Assembly (NCBI RefSeq): GCF_002551005.1
Contig: NZ_NVOY01000005.1
Location: forward strand, 10,016 to 74,015
DNA length: 64,000 bases
Reading direction: 5' to 3'
From: Bacillus pseudomycoides
GTDB lineage: Bacteria > Bacillota > Bacilli > Bacillales > Bacillaceae_G
A program made the translations under genes and the position numbers. The notes beneath the pieces were generated by a model. It was not told the DNA's origin, made no database searches, and was given only the letters and a program-made list of their open reading frames with translations. Below are positions 44,551 through 54,299 of the stretch, piece after piece. How positions within the stretch are numbered: the first letter of the stretch is position 1; every line of letters begins with the position of its first letter.

Positions 44551-46446
44551 ATGTTTTTTAAATGGTTTCGCAAAAAAAAGAACGATACTAAACAAGTAGA
44601 AAAGAACAATACAGATACAAAAAAGAAACGAAATGAACAAACAAAAGTCAATCAAGTAGCGCAAACGAACAAGCAACAGGCAAACCAGCAACAAGCTCAA
44701 AACAACAAACAGCAGACAAACCAGCAACAAGCTCACACTAACAAGCAGCAGACAAGCCAACAGCAAACTCACACTAACAAGCAGCAGACAAGCCAACAAC
44801 AAGCTCAAAACAACAAACAGCAAGCAAACCAACAGCAGGCTCAAAACAACAAACAGCAAACAAACCAGCAGCAGACTCAAACTAACAAACAGCAAACAAA
44901 CCAGCAGCAGGCAAATCAACAACAAACTACAACGAATCAACAAGCAAAGCAAAGTCAAAATGACATTTTTGACTTTAGCAAACCAGAGCACGAAACTGCC
45001 CATTCACTACAAGAACTTATCCAAAAATTACGAGAATCAAGCGATTTTGTTCACTATCATACTTCTGAAGACCCAACTAAACCATATTGGATTTCATATT
45101 TTCGTACGTCAATGGATGGTATGAGATTACAAAATTATTTAATGCCTGCTTTATTACATCATACTGCGCCAACACTAGAAGAAATAAAGGAAATGGTTCC
45201 AATAAGCGGACTGATCATTACAAGTGACGTAAAAAAAATTGAAGAGATGGTCTTAAAGGGGCATGCCATTGTTCAACTACACGAGCATGATGTGGAATGT
45301 CTTCTTGCAAACATTGCAATTGAGAAATATAGATTACCGACTATACCATTAAACGAATCAACAGTTATTGGTCCTCAAGAAGGGTTTGTAGAGGATATCG
45401 ACACAAACATTAACCTTGTTCGAAAACGCTTGCCAGTTCTTGAGTTAAAAACAAAAGAACTGTTAATTGGAGAATTCTCCAAAACAAAAGTTGTTATGAT
45501 GTATATGAGTAATGTTGTAGAAAAAGAAAACATTACATATTTAGAGGATAGCTTAAACACAATACAATATGAACAAATTAATGATAGCTATTATATTCCC
45601 CATCTAATGGGCAATACATCTATTTTTCCAACATATATTAATACAGAACGGGCTGATCGTGTCAGCAACGGGCTCATTGATGGCAAAATTGCTATATTCG
45701 TTGATGGATCGCCAAATGTTTTGTTAGCACCTGTATCTCTACTGGATTTTTTCATCTCTCCTGAGGATTACAGCGTGACATGGTTTTATGCAACGTTTTC
45801 CCGTATATTACGTATTGTCGCAGTTACGTTTTCCATTTGTGCAACGCCTCTATATGTAGCTGTACTTAGTTATCACTATGAATTAATTCCTAGTGACTTG
45901 CTGGAGACATTAATTTTGTCGCGAGCACAAGTACCATTTCCACCTATAATAGAGGCTATTTTTCTAGAATTAGCTATTGACCTTCTCCGGGAAGCAGGAG
46001 CACGTTTACCGATGAAAGTCGGGCAAACACTCGGTATTGTTGGTGGTATCGTTATCGGACAAGCATCGGTCCAAGCAGGATTGACTAGTAATATTTTGTT
46101 GATCATCGTCGCCTTATCTGCACTTGCATCGTTTATTACACCGATTTATCAAATGGGCAATGCGGTTCGTTTACTGCGCTTTCCCTTTCTTATACTTGCT
46201 GAGTTATGGGGGTTATTAGGAATTTCACTAGGATTTATCTTTTTATTAACAAGGCTTTTTCGATTATCATCCCTTCGAAAGCCGTATGGGTTTATTTATC
46301 CATTTCGTAAACAGTCGGCGAAGGACTCCCTCATACGAATGCCATTATCTAAAGTAGATACACGCGGAGTTCAAGCAAGACCACAACATGCCCAGCGTTA
46401 TGTCAAAGAAGTGTTTCCAAAACGTATGACAGATTTCGATGAGTGA
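44551..46446 (+). CDS. Germinant receptor A subunit (GerA family, GerI/GerH-like)
   Basis: 631 residues. After a basic start (MFFKWFRKKKNDTK), residues about 36-131 are tandem 12-residue units such as NNKQQTNQQQAQ, rich in Gln, Asn, Thr and Lys. Then comes the usual GerA domain: QELIQKLRESSDFVHYH, GLIDGKIAIFVDGSPNVLLAP, AQVPFPPIIEA and KVGQTLGIVGGIVIGQASV, with about five membrane helices. A large repeated N-terminus is known for GerIA of B. cereus, so this may be that receptor. ATG 44551 follows AGAGGGA. First gene of an A-B-C operon. Membrane of the dormant spore; senses amino acids or inosine. Confidence 0.9.
   Translation: MFFKWFRKKKNDTKQVEKNNTDTKKKRNEQTKVNQVAQTNKQQANQQQAQNNKQQTNQQQAHTNKQQTSQQQTHTNKQQTSQQQAQNNKQQANQQQAQNNKQQTNQQQTQTNKQQTNQQQANQQQTTTNQQAKQSQNDIFDFSKPEHETAHSLQELIQKLRESSDFVHYHTSEDPTKPYWISYFRTSMDGMRLQNYLMPALLHHTAPTLEEIKEMVPISGLIITSDVKKIEEMVLKGHAIVQLHEHDVECLLANIAIEKYRLPTIPLNESTVIGPQEGFVEDIDTNINLVRKRLPVLELKTKELLIGEFSKTKVVMMYMSNVVEKENITYLEDSLNTIQYEQINDSYYIPHLMGNTSIFPTYINTERADRVSNGLIDGKIAIFVDGSPNVLLAPVSLLDFFISPEDYSVTWFYATFSRILRIVAVTFSICATPLYVAVLSYHYELIPSDLLETLILSRAQVPFPPIIEAIFLELAIDLLREAGARLPMKVGQTLGIVGGIVIGQASVQAGLTSNILLIIVALSALASFITPIYQMGNAVRLLRFPFLILAELWGLLGISLGFIFLLTRLFRLSSLRKPYGFIYPFRKQSAKDSLIRMPLSKVDTRGVQARPQHAQRYVKEVFPKRMTDFDE
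44660..44945 (+). repeat. Tandem Gln/Asn-coding repeats in the GerA-type gene
   Basis: About eight 36-bp units built on AACAAACAGCAGACAAACCAG and CAACAAGCTCAA. Units differ at few positions (AQ/TH variants), a sign of recent expansion and probable strain-to-strain length change. The complement is an open frame of leucine-rich repeats with no other support. Confidence 0.9.
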
Positions 46447-46462
46447 AAAGCGAGGAGCGCAT

Positions 46463-47557
46463 ATGAGTACAGTTAAAATCAACTATAAAGTATCTCCCAT
46501 TTTTGTTTTTTTCTTAATCCATAGTGCGCAATTCGGTGTTGGTGTTCTTGGATTTGCACGTATCATTGCAAAGGTTGCCGGATACGATGCATGGATGGGC
46601 GTTATCATTGCGGGTATCATCATTCATATTCTAATGTGGATGATATACCGTTTATTAGAAAGTATAAATGGAAATTTGATTACATTGCATCAACATCTAT
46701 TTGGAAAATGGATCGGCAATGCATTCAATCTCATCTTTATGGCATATTTCTTTCTTGTCAGCGTCTCCGTTATGCGCACGTACGTAGAAATTATTCAAGT
46801 TTGGATGTTCCCAACGGCAGCCACATGGAAGTTAACAATCTTTTTAGCCATACTTAGTTATTACATTATTTCATCTGGTTTTCGAGTTATGACCGGCATT
46901 TGTGTTGTTTCAGTTGTCGCTACATGTGGATATATCATGCAGCTATTTATAGTCATTAAATATGGAAATTTCGGAAACCTATTTCCTATGTTCTCCCATT
47001 CTTTCGGAGATATTTTAAAAGCAGCTCAAGCATCGACTTATACATTGATTAGTTTTGAAGTTATTTTGATGCTGTATCCATTTATCAAAACGCCTGAGAA
47101 ATCTCATAAATTTGCACAATATGGCGTTCTATTTTCTAACTTTTTATATTTATTAAGTACAATCCTTGCTTTTTCATTTTTTAGCGAAAAACAATTGTCA
47201 AAAACAATTTGGTCACAGCTATCTATCACACAAGTCATTCACCTTCCTTTCATTGAGCGTCTAGAATATATTGCGATCTCTGGCTACGCACTCATTGTCA
47301 TTACGAGTATTATCTTACCGTTATGGGCTGCAACAAGAGGATTACACGAAGTCTTTCATGTAAAACAAAAGTACATATTAATTTCTTTCTTATTCATAAC
47401 CGTCATTATTTCACAACTCCTAACAGAACGGCATGACATTAATAATTTCATTACTTATGTATCAAAAGCAAGCTTTTGGCTTGTTTTTGTGTACATCCCA
47501 ATCTTATTTCTTATAATGTGGGTGAAAAAGAAATGGCAAACACTAAGAAGCAAATAA
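46463..47557 (+). CDS. Germinant receptor B subunit (GerB family)
   Basis: 364 residues, ten membrane helices of the APC-type amino-acid permease fold (spore germination family). N-terminal KVSPIFVFFLIHSAQFGVGV and ARIIAKVAGYDAWMGVIIAG are typical. The protein is thought to bind the germinant. ATG 46463 with GCGAGGAG upstream and only 16 bp after the A subunit. The end overlaps the C subunit start. Confidence 0.93.
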   Translation: MSTVKINYKVSPIFVFFLIHSAQFGVGVLGFARIIAKVAGYDAWMGVIIAGIIIHILMWMIYRLLESINGNLITLHQHLFGKWIGNAFNLIFMAYFFLVSVSVMRTYVEIIQVWMFPTAATWKLTIFLAILSYYIISSGFRVMTGICVVSVVATCGYIMQLFIVIKYGNFGNLFPMFSHSFGDILKAAQASTYTLISFEVILMLYPFIKTPEKSHKFAQYGVLFSNFLYLLSTILAFSFFSEKQLSKTIWSQLSITQVIHLPFIERLEYIAISGYALIVITSIILPLWAATRGLHEVFHVKQKYILISFLFITVIISQLLTERHDINNFITYVSKASFWLVFVYIPILFLIMWVKKKWQTLRSK

Positions 47558-48639
47558 TATTCCTTTTTGGCTTATGTTTACTTTTGACAACAGCATGTGT
47601 CCCCAAAAACATCGTTGACGATATTAGCCTCATTCAAGGTGCTGTTTTTGATGTCGCTTCAGACGCAGGTTCAGACCGCGGAAGAGTAAAAGTGACTTAC
47701 GTTTGTCCAATCCAAAGAAAAGGGAATAAAGTACAAGTACTTCAAGGCTATGGAAATACAATTAAGCAAGTGAAAACAACAACCTCTTTAGAATCTGGAC
47801 AACCTCTTGAAAGCGGACAAATACGCGTTATTCTTTTCACAGAAAAATTAGCTAAAAAAGGACTCTCTAGTACATTTGATACGCTTATTCGCGATGTAAA
47901 TATCGGAAACTTAGTATATGTTGGTATCCTTGAAGGAGGCGGCAATGACGAAGGTGAAAAACTTTTATCAGGCAAATACAACACTGCTTCTAACGTAGCA
48001 ATCTACATCAAAAAAATGTTAGAACATAATATGAAAACCGGTGTCGTACCGAACGATAATTTATACCTGCAAACTTTTCGCTATTATCGTGACGGACAAG
48101 ATACATATATGCCTATATTAAAGAAAAAAAAGAAAAGCATTAAAGTTACAAGTATAGCTCTTTTCAAACAAGATAAATATGTGGGGAAAATAGAAGAAAA
48201 AGATATGTTTCTTTTCAAAACGCTCCTCGATAAAAGTCAACTGGACTCACATGAATTTAAAACAAAGTTAGGCTATACGATAATTAATAATATTCGTTCT
48301 TCTCCCTCTTATCATGTATATGTAAAGGATGGAAAACCTTCCTTTGTTGTTCGCGTAAAAATGGCAGCACGTATTCAAGAGATTTCGAAACATACGAACT
48401 TAGAAAATAAAAAAAATGTAGAAAAAATACGAAAAGACATTGTAAAGAGCTTGAATACAGATGGAGAAAAGTTAGTTAAAAAGCTTCAATCTCTAGGTGC
48501 AGATCCACTTGCTTTAGGTGCCAGGTTTAAGCAGCACTACCGACCGTTTCAATTAAAAAAATGGAGAAAAATGTACAAAGATGTTCCTGTAAAAGTACAA
48601 TATGAGGTTGATATTACAAATTCAGGAGTTATTGAGTAA
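47533..48639 (+). CDS. Germinant receptor C subunit, lipoprotein (GerC family)
   Basis: 368 residues. Signal peptide with lipobox (IIFLFGLCLLLTTAC, Cys at about residue 21) and the Ger(x)C domain: DDISLIQGAVFDVASD near the N-terminus, GQIRVILFTEKLAKKGLSS, and the long helical C-terminal part with KKLQSLGADPLALGARFKQH (conserved GxDxxxxG-type segment). ATG 47533 overlaps the B gene by 25 bp, typical of gerA-type operons. Anchored on the outer face of the inner spore membrane. Confidence 0.93.
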   Translation: MANTKKQIIFLFGLCLLLTTACVPKNIVDDISLIQGAVFDVASDAGSDRGRVKVTYVCPIQRKGNKVQVLQGYGNTIKQVKTTTSLESGQPLESGQIRVILFTEKLAKKGLSSTFDTLIRDVNIGNLVYVGILEGGGNDEGEKLLSGKYNTASNVAIYIKKMLEHNMKTGVVPNDNLYLQTFRYYRDGQDTYMPILKKKKKSIKVTSIALFKQDKYVGKIEEKDMFLFKTLLDKSQLDSHEFKTKLGYTIINNIRSSPSYHVYVKDGKPSFVVRVKMAARIQEISKHTNLENKKNVEKIRKDIVKSLNTDGEKLVKKLQSLGADPLALGARFKQHYRPFQLKKWRKMYKDVPVKVQYEVDITNSGVIE

Positions 48640-48647
48640 ACGATTTG

Positions 48648-48681
48648 ATCCTCTTTCCTAACCCGAAACTGGAAAGAGGAT
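48648..48681 (+). other. Stem-loop after the C subunit gene
   Basis: ATCCTCTTTCC / GGAAAGAGGAT, 11 bp perfect, 12-nt loop, followed by TCCCCG rather than a U-run. It may slow or process transcription between the C subunit gene and the small gene at 48757. Confidence 0.6.
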
Positions 48682-48756
48682 TCCCCGCAAAATGGCTTTT
48701 CATATCTCATTTTATTCCCTATACTCAAAGTTAAGAGTTTGAAACGGGGGGATCTC

Positions 48757-48939
48757 ATGCCTAAAAAATTAATAAAGCCTATGTTACATATCGTTCTCTT
48801 TTGTACTGTCTTTTTATTTGCTCATACCTATTTAAAAAACGCTTCCCTTACACGTTATCTCCTTATAACAGTACCAATACTTATCATTGGAATGTTTGGA
48901 ATAGATATCGCACTATCCTTAACAGAAAAAAAAGAATAG
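48757..48939 (+). CDS. Small two-helix membrane protein, possible germinant-receptor D subunit
   Basis: 60 residues: basic start MPKKLIKPMLH, helix 1 (IVLFCTVFLFAHTYL), a short linker KNASLTRY, helix 2 (LLITVPILIIGMFGIDIAL), charged tail LTEKKE. ATG 48757 follows GGGGGGA. It lies 117 bp after the C subunit on the same strand. Some ger operons of Bacillus carry an extra D gene for a small two-helix protein that tunes receptor activity. The size and position fit, but no sequence signature proves it. Confidence 0.6.
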   Translation: MPKKLIKPMLHIVLFCTVFLFAHTYLKNASLTRYLLITVPILIIGMFGIDIALSLTEKKE

Positions 48940-49024
48940 CATTTGGAAAAGTCGAATGTACACTGCCCTAACCGAAATCATGTTACAATAACAATCGGAA
49001 AAGAACGAGAAAGGATGAAACAAC

Positions 49025-49453
49025 ATGACAAACGAAAAAGGTTTAGATAAAGGTTACGAACTTGTCGCGAAAATGCATGAAATATTCGGTCACCCTGTTG
49101 CAGATGCACCAACAAAATTAACAGAAGAGCGTGCAAAAATTCGTGCGAGCTTCATGCAAGAAGAACTAGAAGAGTTCTTAGAAGCAAACACAGTAGAAGA
49201 TCAATATGATGCACTAATTGACTTAATTTATTTTGCATTTGGAACGTTTGCAGAAATGGGTGTACGTCCTGATAAAGGGTTTGAGATTGTAAACAATGCA
49301 AACATGGCAAAATTATTCCCAGACGGAAAACCGCGCTTCCGCGAAGGTGACGGCAAAATTTTAAAACCTGAAGGATGGGAAGCACCAGAACCACAACTTC
49401 GCGCTGAAATTGAACGCCAGCGTCAAGAAGCACTTGAAAAAGCAGGAAAATAA
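49025..49453 (+). CDS. MazG-like / phosphoribosyl-ATP pyrophosphohydrolase-like protein
   Basis: 142 residues. The helix pair with ASFMQEELEEFLEANTVEDQ and YDALIDLIYFAFGTFAEMG gives the ExxE(n)ExxD metal pattern of all-alpha NTP pyrophosphatases. The tail PEPQLRAEIERQRQEALEKA is a charged helix. It probably hydrolyses a noncanonical NTP or a related nucleotide. ATG 49025 after GAAAGGATG. Monocistronic, with repeats and a terminator behind it. Confidence 0.85.
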   Translation: MTNEKGLDKGYELVAKMHEIFGHPVADAPTKLTEERAKIRASFMQEELEEFLEANTVEDQYDALIDLIYFAFGTFAEMGVRPDKGFEIVNNANMAKLFPDGKPRFREGDGKILKPEGWEAPEPQLRAEIERQRQEALEKAGK

Positions 49454-49469
49454 CAGCGAAATCATGTCA

Positions 49470-49560
49470 TATATTGTCGAATGGTCTTTATATTGTGTCG
49501 AACCGCCGATATATGATGAAAAACGGTCGATATATTTCAAAAAGCGCCGATATATTGATA
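49470..49560 (+). repeat. CGCCGATATATT short direct repeats
   Basis: The unit CGCCGATATAT or GTCGATATATT recurs at about 49504, 49525 and 49544, with degenerate units (ATATTGTCGAA, ATTGTGTCGAA) before. Period about 20-21 bp. A related cluster is at 20889-20917. Both lie downstream of a plus-strand gene and before a terminator. Confidence 0.65.
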
Positions 49561-49566
49561 CTTTGA

Positions 49567-49597
49567 AAAGGAGCTATCTACATAGATAGCTCCTTTT
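49567..49597. terminator. Terminator after the MazG-like gene
   Basis: AAAGGAGCTATCTA / TAGATAGCTCCTTTT hairpin; likely bidirectional and shared with the small minus-strand gene. Confidence 0.85.
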
Positions 49598-49600
49598 ACG

Positions 49601-49711
49601 TTATTTCTTCTTCGGTGCTGTCGTTTGACTTTGTTTCCCTTTAGAGAAATTAGATGAATCATCGAAGTTTGGCTGTCTTTTTCCAGCGTTATTGCTTCTT
49701 CCTTTACCCAT
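49601..49711 (-). CDS. Small basic protein, possible spore protein
   Basis: 36 residues: MGKGRSNNAGKRQPNFDDS followed by SNFSKGKQSQTTAPKKK. Rich in Lys, Ser, Asn and Gln with no hydrophobic stretch, like minor small acid-soluble spore proteins, though it matches none that I can name. The ATG at 49711 has GGGGGTGTTACAT upstream, a good ribosome site, and a terminator follows the stop directly. The gene frame is therefore well supported, the function not. Confidence 0.6.
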   Translation of the reverse strand: MGKGRSNNAGKRQPNFDDSSNFSKGKQSQTTAPKKK

Positions 49712-49799
49712 ATGTAACACCCCCTTCTCCTTTAACATTCCCAAATAAAAAATCTCCTTGCATAGAAGGAGATTTTACATAGTTGATAAATTTTACATT

Positions 49800-50024
49800 T
49801 TATTGGCCTTGATACGGCATGCCATAATGGTGGCCATGATGTGGATGATAAATAACGTGTTGATAACCATGGTGATGATAAGGATAATGGTGGTGATATG
49901 GATGATATCCCACATGTTGATAGCCATAAGGATAGCCTCCATGTGGATAATGACCTACTTGCATTTGTGGAAATCCCCCCATACCGTATGGAGTAGGCAT
50001 TTGTCGTTGTTCAATATAATTCAT
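49800..50024 (-). CDS. Small His/Tyr/Gly-rich protein, probable spore coat component
   Basis: 74 residues. After MNYIEQRQMPTPYG the sequence is a run of PHGGYPYGYQH, HPYHHHYPYHHHG and HPHHGHHYG motifs, with about a third His+Tyr. Such composition is common in Bacillus coat and exosporium proteins that crosslink through tyrosine. The start is ATG 50024, behind AAGAGGTGAAC; the 17 upstream codons are unsupported. No defined family. Confidence 0.6.
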   Translation of the reverse strand: MNYIEQRQMPTPYGMGGFPQMQVGHYPHGGYPYGYQHVGYHPYHHHYPYHHHGYQHVIYHPHHGHHYGMPYQGQ

Positions 50025-50167
50025 TCGGTTCACCTCTTCTTCACGATTTGATGTGTCGATGTTATCATATTGCAAAAAGAAAAATAGGTGTTTGTCTATG
50101 CTGTAATTCCGCTCTTATCCCCTGTTTGAAACAGAAAAAGAGCACCTAAAATAGGTACCCTTTTTCA

Positions 50168-52576
50168 TTAGTTCGCTACGATATTTACAAGTTTTCCAGG
50201 AACAACAATTACTTTACGAACTGTTTTCCCTTCAATTTGTTCTTTAATCGCTTCAAGTGCAAGTTGTTCCATTTCTTCTTTTGATGCGTCTTTTTTCATT
50301 GTTATCTTCGCACGTACTTTACCCATGACTTGAACAACAATTTCCACTTCATCTTCTACAAGTTTAGACTCATCAAATGTTGGCCAGCTTACATATGAAA
50401 TTGTTTCGCTATGTCCAAGCTTGCTCCAAAGTTCTTCCGCAACGTGCGGTGCAACTGGCGCTAACATTTTCACGAAACCTTCTACATATTCTTTCGGAAG
50501 AGTTTCTGCTTTGTATGCATCATTAATGAATACCATCATTTGAGAAATTGCAGTGTTAAAGCGAAGCTCTTCATAGTCTTCTGTTACTTTCTTCACTGTT
50601 TGGTGATATACTTTTTCAAGATTTTTGTTTGGTGCATCTGTAATTTTCTCGCTTAGTTCACCATTGTCTTGAACAAATAGACGCCATGCACGATCTAAGA
50701 AACGACGAGCTCCGTCAAGGCCATTTTCAGACCAAGCAATCGAAGCATCTAATGGTCCCATAAACATTTCGTATAGACGAAGTGTATCTGCACCATGGCT
50801 TGCTACGATATCATCAGGATTTACAACGTTACCTTTTGATTTACTCATTTTCTCGTTGTTTTCTCCTAAAATCATACCTTGGTTAAATAGTTGTTGGAAC
50901 GGCTCTTTCGTTGGAACCACACCGATATCATATAATACTTTATGCCAGAAGCGTGCATATAGTAAGTGAAGTACTGCATGCTCCGCACCACCGATATAAA
51001 TATCAACTGGAAGCCATTGTTTTACTTTTTCAGGATCTACAAGTGCTTCGCTGTTGTTTGGATCAATGTAGCGTAAGTAGTACCAGCAGCTACCTGCCCA
51101 TTGCGGCATTGTGTTTGTTTCACGACGACCTTTTTTACCAGTCTCAGGATCGACAACATTTACCCACTCTTCGATGTTTGCAAGTGGAGATTCCCCTGTA
51201 CCAGATGGACGAATGTTCTCTGTTTTCGGAAGAACTAATGGTAATTCTTCATCTTTCACAGCTGACATTGTGCCGTCTTCCCAGTGAATAATCGGAATTG
51301 GCTCACCCCAGTAACGTTGACGGCTAAATAACCAGTCACGAAGACGGTACGTTACTTTTTGATTTCCTGCGCTTGTCACTTCAAGCCATTCAATCATTTT
51401 CGTAATTGCTTCTTCTTTATTTAATCCATCTAGGAATGCAGAGTTAATATGTGCGCCATCACCTGTATGCGGTTCTTTCGCGATGTCTCCGCCTTCTACA
51501 ACTTCTTTCACCTGCAGCTCAAATGTTTTCGCAAACTCATAATCGCGCTCATCATGTGCTGGAACCGCCATTACTGCACCTGTTCCGTAGCTTGCAAGCA
51601 CATAGTCAGCGATCCAGATAGGTAATTTTTCACCGTTTACTGGGTTAATCGCATAAGCACCTGTGAATACGCCTGTTTTTTCTTTCGCAAGTTCTGTACG
51701 CTCTAAATCACTTTTCGCTTTTACAGAATCAATGTAAGCTTCTACTGCTTCTTTTTGCTCTGCTGTTGTAATTTCTGCAACAAGTGCGTGTTCTGGAGCA
51801 AGCACACAGTACGTTGCACCGAATAATGTATCTGGACGCGTTGTAAATACAGTAAATTTCTCATCTGGACCGTCAATTTTGAAGTGAACTTCAGCCCCTT
51901 CAGAACGGCCAATCCAGTTGCGTTGCATATCTTTTAAGCTCTCTGGCCAGTCAAGTTCATCTAAGTCTTCTAGAAGACGATCTGCATAAGCTGTAATTTT
52001 AAGCATCCATTGTCTCATTGGACGACGCTCAACAGGATGTCCGCCGCGCTCACTTACGCCATCGATTACTTCTTCGTTCGCAAGTACCGTACCAAGTGCC
52101 GGGCACCAGTTTACTGGTACTTCATCAACGTAAGCTAAACCTTTTTCATATAGTTTTAAGAAGATCCATTGTGTCCATTTGTAGTAAGTTGGATCTGTCG
52201 TATTTACTTCACGATCCCAATCATAAGAGAAACCTAATGCTTTAATTTGGCTTCGGAACGTGTTAATGTTTTTCTCTGTAAATTCTGCTGGGCTGTTTCC
52301 AGTATCAAGCGCATATTGCTCAGCTGGAAGACCGAATGCATCCCATCCCATTGGATGAAGAACGTTGTAGCCTTGCATACGTTTCATACGAGATAAAATG
52401 TCCGTTGCTGTATATCCTTCTGGATGTCCTACGTGCAGCCCTGCACCTGATGGATATGGGAACATATCTAGTGCGTAAAATTTCGGTTTTTCTGTTTCAT
52501 CTGGCGTACGGAATGTTTTATTTTCTTCCCAATACGCTTGCCACTTCTTTTCAATTTCTTGATGATTGAAGCTCAT
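50168..52576 (-). CDS. leuS: Leucyl-tRNA synthetase
   Basis: 802-residue class I synthetase. The HIGH motif is in [20 protein letters not shown] (HVGH) and the KMSKS loop is [12 protein letters not shown]. The editing domain ([20 protein letters not shown]) and zinc/catalytic segment QMDxx-like [14 protein letters not shown] are seen. The start is ATG 52576 ([12 protein letters not shown]) after GGAGGGT. Controlled by a T-box leader upstream with a CUC leucine specifier. Confidence 0.98.
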   Translation of the reverse strand: MSFNHQEIEKKWQAYWEENKTFRTPDETEKPKFYALDMFPYPSGAGLHVGHPEGYTATDILSRMKRMQGYNVLHPMGWDAFGLPAEQYALDTGNSPAEFTEKNINTFRSQIKALGFSYDWDREVNTTDPTYYKWTQWIFLKLYEKGLAYVDEVPVNWCPALGTVLANEEVIDGVSERGGHPVERRPMRQWMLKITAYADRLLEDLDELDWPESLKDMQRNWIGRSEGAEVHFKIDGPDEKFTVFTTRPDTLFGATYCVLAPEHALVAEITTAEQKEAVEAYIDSVKAKSDLERTELAKEKTGVFTGAYAINPVNGEKLPIWIADYVLASYGTGAVMAVPAHDERDYEFAKTFELQVKEVVEGGDIAKEPHTGDGAHINSAFLDGLNKEEAITKMIEWLEVTSAGNQKVTYRLRDWLFSRQRYWGEPIPIIHWEDGTMSAVKDEELPLVLPKTENIRPSGTGESPLANIEEWVNVVDPETGKKGRRETNTMPQWAGSCWYYLRYIDPNNSEALVDPEKVKQWLPVDIYIGGAEHAVLHLLYARFWHKVLYDIGVVPTKEPFQQLFNQGMILGENNEKMSKSKGNVVNPDDIVASHGADTLRLYEMFMGPLDASIAWSENGLDGARRFLDRAWRLFVQDNGELSEKITDAPNKNLEKVYHQTVKKVTEDYEELRFNTAISQMMVFINDAYKAETLPKEYVEGFVKMLAPVAPHVAEELWSKLGHSETISYVSWPTFDESKLVEDEVEIVVQVMGKVRAKITMKKDASKEEMEQLALEAIKEQIEGKTVRKVIVVPGKLVNIVAN

Positions 52577-52621
52577 GAAATACCCTCCATTCAAATTCTA
52601 TATATTTTCACCGCCAAAAAT

Positions 52622-52925
52622 ACAAAAAAACCCTCATCCCAGAAAAGGGACGAGAGGTTATAGATTCCCGCGGTACCACCCTAAATTAATGTAATAAAGG
52701 ATGTTCAAAACGTCCGGTAAAGATAGCTATCGCATTTCTTTATCCTCCTTTTTGAACAAGCATTAATATACATTCGCTTAGATCCGTAACGTGGATGGAC
52801 GGCAATTGCTACTTTGTTTCACAACTGCAACTCAAAGGCGAGTTCATAACGAAACGTGGATTGACTTGCACCAACCGTCAACTCTCTAAACCAGCTTCTA
52901 TTACTACTACTCCTTCTCACTGTTA
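52622..52925 (-). promoter_or_regulatory. T-box leader of leuS
   Basis: On the minus strand the leader contains the T-box GGTGGTACCGCGG (plus 52668-52680), a downstream terminator stem (plus 52631-52657, CCTCTCGTCCC / GGGATGAGGG) with TTTTTTT, and an upstream specifier loop GAACTCGCC with CUC (plus 52840-52842). Uncharged tRNA-Leu would pair with CUC and the T-box and allow read-through into leuS. Confidence 0.95.
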
Positions 52926-52979
52926 TTACATATGAGTTATTTAAAATATATTCTAAAACAAGTTACATGTTCCGTCAAA

Positions 52980-54173
52980 CTAAACTGCAACTTTTTCGTC
53001 TACTGTTTCTTCAACACGTACTCTCTTATCATACATACTCGTTGCGATAATTGCTACTACAAGCATTACCATGATTGCGATAAACAATACTTCCATATTA
53101 TATAAATCAACAATTGCTCCGCCGACAACTGGGCCAAACATTTTTCCAACAGTCGCTGCACTATTTACAACACCTTGATAAAAACCGAGCTTATCTTTTG
53201 GTGCAAGGATATTCGCAATCGTTGGCACAGCTGGCCAAACAAATAATTCACCAATTGTTAATGTCACCATCGCAACAAGGAACATTGTAAATTGCTGCGC
53301 TTGACTCAACACGATAAACGACACTGCGAAAATACCAATTCCGATCATAATTTGTTGTTTTAAAGAACGTTTCATCGCGCGAATAATCATACTTATTAAT
53401 GGCTGGGCACAAACAATCATCGCCCCGTTTATCGTCCATAATAAACTATAATGGCGAAGACTAATATTCAGCTCCTGCATATGCGTCGCAATCGCTCCTT
53501 GCCACTGTACATACGTAACCCAGCATAAAGCATATGCTACACACACAATAAGAAGCGCCTTGAATCCTGGCGTAAGTGACCAACCGTTTTTCGTCTTTTC
53601 TTTTACCGCTACACGTTTCTCTTTCTTATCTTCCATACCACGGAATCCAATAAAAGCAATTAAGAAGAAAATAAAGTATAAAATAAAGTTCGCTAAGAAA
53701 ATGTAATCGAAGCGATAAGAAGCAACTAAACCACCGCACGCCGTCCCAACAGCGATCCCAACATTTTGTCCAACATACATCGCATTAAATGCTCTTCGGC
53801 CGCCTTCTGGCCAAACCGTTCCAACCATCGCATACATCGCCGGGAAGACCATTCCAGAACCAAATCCAATTAACGCTAGCCAAATAATATAAAATGGCCA
53901 GCCATGGAAAAATACAAGACCTAAAATTGATAATAATGTAATCACAATTCCAACTAAAATTGACTTATATCCGCCCCATTTATCAAATAAAACACCGCCG
54001 AGTAAATTACCAACTACTCCTGTTAACGAGTTAATCATTAATACCATTCCGGCCACAGATAATGACTTTCCTAAATGATCATGTAAATAAATTGTATTAA
54101 AAGGCCATAAAAAAGAAGCACCCGTGACATTAATAATCATCCCGGCTACTAATAGCCATACTTTCCTTGGCAT
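52980..54173 (-). CDS. 12-helix MFS transporter
   Basis: 397 residues, 12 membrane helices. MFS motif A between helices 2 and 3 reads GGVLFDKWGGYKSILVG. Helix-rich halves are separated by a basic loop (KKEKRVAVKEKTKN). The C-terminal region has GFYQGVVNSAATVGKMFGPV, common in drug-efflux MFS proteins. It lies upstream of the leuS T-box, the same place as yttB in B. subtilis, but the substrate is unknown. ATG 54173 with GGAGGGA upstream. Confidence 0.85.
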   Translation of the reverse strand: MPRKVWLLVAGMIINVTGASFLWPFNTIYLHDHLGKSLSVAGMVLMINSLTGVVGNLLGGVLFDKWGGYKSILVGIVITLLSILGLVFFHGWPFYIIWLALIGFGSGMVFPAMYAMVGTVWPEGGRRAFNAMYVGQNVGIAVGTACGGLVASYRFDYIFLANFILYFIFFLIAFIGFRGMEDKKEKRVAVKEKTKNGWSLTPGFKALLIVCVAYALCWVTYVQWQGAIATHMQELNISLRHYSLLWTINGAMIVCAQPLISMIIRAMKRSLKQQIMIGIGIFAVSFIVLSQAQQFTMFLVAMVTLTIGELFVWPAVPTIANILAPKDKLGFYQGVVNSAATVGKMFGPVVGGAIVDLYNMEVLFIAIMVMLVVAIIATSMYDKRVRVEETVDEKVAV

Positions 54174-54299
54174 AGCTTCCCTCCTATTCTATTTTTTCGT
54201 TCCTATATAACAGTAAAATTGTAGTCGTTTTTAAATAAGAAGGCAACTGATTAATAGTTGGTGAAATTCAGATAATAAGATATAAACTATATAAATACA

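Noticed and set aside
44660-44945. CRISPR-like look of regularly spaced repeats
   Set aside because: Units are contiguous, in frame and code Gln/Asn; there are no unique spacers and no cas genes.
44521-45003. 160-codon minus-strand frame of leucine/valine repeats opposite the germinant receptor gene
   Set aside because: It is the complement of the CAA/CAG-rich repeat; no ribosome site, and the plus-strand GerA protein is certain.
49758-50051. 97-codon plus-strand Met/Ile-rich frame
   Set aside because: It is the complement of the His/Tyr-rich gene; CAT/ATG symmetry makes it open by chance.
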